From: an uncultured Alphaproteobacteria bacterium
GTDB taxonomy: Bacteria > Pseudomonadota > Alphaproteobacteria > Sphingomonadales > Sphingomonadaceae
Length of the DNA stretch: 13,140 nucleotides
Assembly (NCBI GenBank): GCA_903939555.1
Contig: CAJAHV010000202.1
Coordinates: forward strand, 1-13,140
Direction: 5' to 3'
This document shows positions 12,475-13,140 of the stretch, piece after piece. The position numbers and the translations under genes were made by a program. The notes under the pieces were generated by a model. That model ran no database searches, was not told the origin of the DNA, and saw nothing but the letters and a program-made list of their open reading frames with translations. How positions within the stretch are numbered: the first letter of the stretch is position 1; the number at the start of each line of letters is the position of its first letter.

Positions 12475-13140
12475 CTACGCCATCCGTTTCCATATGCCGG
12501 CAATCAGCGCCTCGGCGGGCTGATAGCTTTTCTTGTACGACATGCGGTCGCAATCATCGATCCAATAGCCCAGATATACATAGGGCATCCCGGCGTCGCC
12601 GGCGCGGATGATGTGATCGAGAATGATGAAGCTGCCCAGCCCGCGCCGGGTCACGCTGTCGGGTTCGTAGAAACTGTAGATCATCGACAGGCCATCCGAT
12701 TGCTTGTCGGTCAGGCAGCAGCCGACCAGCCTGCCGGGCTGGCCATCGCTCGAGGGCTCGCGATATTCGACGACAACGGTATCGACCGGGGTTTGTTCGA
12801 CCATGTCGGCATAATCATGCGCGTCCATCGCCGCCATGCCACCTTGCGGGTGGCGCACGGCGAGGTAGCGGCGCAAAAGCGACCATTGTTCGGCGGTGGC
12901 CCAGGGCTCGCATGCTGAAACTTCCAGATCGGCGTGGCGGCGCAGTAGTTTTTTCTGGCTTGCCGTCGGCGCGAACATCGGCGCCATCACCCGCATAGAC
13001 ACACAGGCCTGGCAGAAATCGCAGCTCGGGCGGTAGACGACATTCTGGCTACGGCGAAAACCGATGCGGCCGAGCGCCTCGCTCATCTCCATCGCGCTGC
13101 CACCCTTCAGTTCGGCGAACACCTTGCGTTCGGTGCGGCC
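12475..13140 (-). CDS. bpt: Aspartate/glutamate leucyltransferase (partial at window edge)
   Basis: 221 residues are visible; the frame stays open through the right edge, so the start is outside. The first visible residues, GRTERKVFAELK, match the N-terminal region of bacterial R-transferase homologues (Bpt/Ate). Next come LGRIGFRRSQNVVYRPSC and the cysteine cluster CDFCQAC. The GNAT-like C-terminal part has IYSFYEPDSVTRRGLGSFII and YVYLGYWIDDCDRMSYK. Bpt moves leucine from Leu-tRNA to proteins starting with Asp or Glu, marking them for ClpS-ClpAP (N-degron pathway). An Ate-type arginyl specificity cannot be excluded, but the bacterial form usually uses leucine. The TAG (12477-12475) lies 6 nt from the pgi stop, facing it. 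GTG codons inside the visible part are not the start, because conserved sequence continues upstream. Confidence 0.92.
   Translation of the reverse strand, partial: GRTERKVFAELKGGSAMEMSEALGRIGFRRSQNVVYRPSCDFCQACVSMRVMAPMFAPTASQKKLLRRHADLEVSACEPWATAEQWSLLRRYLAVRHPQGGMAAMDAHDYADMVEQTPVDTVVVEYREPSSDGQPGRLVGCCLTDKQSDGLSMIYSFYEPDSVTRRGLGSFIILDHIIRAGDAGMPYVYLGYWIDDCDRMSYKKSYQPAEALIAGIWKRMA

Noticed and set aside
1..13140. Search for a new defence, mobile or biosynthetic system
   Set aside because: Every sizeable gene has a clear housekeeping family, with no integrase, transposase, repeats with spacers, or atypical composition to mark an acquired island.

Overview
The window is about 13.1 kb of high-GC DNA carrying ordinary chromosomal housekeeping genes from an alphaproteobacterium, most likely a member of the Sphingomonadales. 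That placement rests on the gene order (atpB-atpE-atpF'-atpF with no F1 genes following; lepB-rnc-era-recO-parC; DUF1285-CoA pyrophosphatase-CCA transferase) and on the character of the proteins. No species can be named. I see no mobile element, CRISPR array, tRNA, rRNA, prophage or defence cassette, and no convincing new multi-gene system. The items worth a second look are small ones.

Region 1 (1-1730, + strand) is the F0 half of ATP synthase. It holds the end of subunit a, then the c subunit, then the b' and b subunits. An AT-rich leader precedes atpE, a strong hairpin follows it, and hairpins follow atpF. Region 2 (1767-4720, + strand) holds a GNAT acetyltransferase followed by a tightly coupled trio: a DUF1285 protein, a CoA-type Nudix hydrolase and a CCA-adding enzyme, joined by TGATG stop/start overlaps. 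Region 3 (4721-5150) is a convergent intergenic zone. It contains a boxA-like sequence, several inverted repeats, a candidate leftward terminator and an unlisted 53-residue membrane micro-protein gene just downstream of parC.

Region 4 (5151-10807, - strand) reads right to left as lepB, rnc, era, recO, parC and then the micro-protein. The genes cover signal peptide cleavage, RNase III, the Era ribosome-assembly GTPase, RecO recombination mediator and topoisomerase IV subunit A. lepB/rnc and rnc/era overlap by 4 nt, so they are probably translationally coupled. Region 5 holds pgi (+ strand, divergent from lepB) and the leucyltransferase Bpt of the N-degron pathway (- strand, running off the right edge). 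pgi and bpt converge with only 6 nt between their stop codons.

One pattern recurs. Three genes without a Shine-Dalgarno sequence (DUF1285, parC and the micro-protein) each have GCGCTA 9-10 nt before the ATG. This suggests a -10 promoter element producing leaderless or near-leaderless mRNAs.
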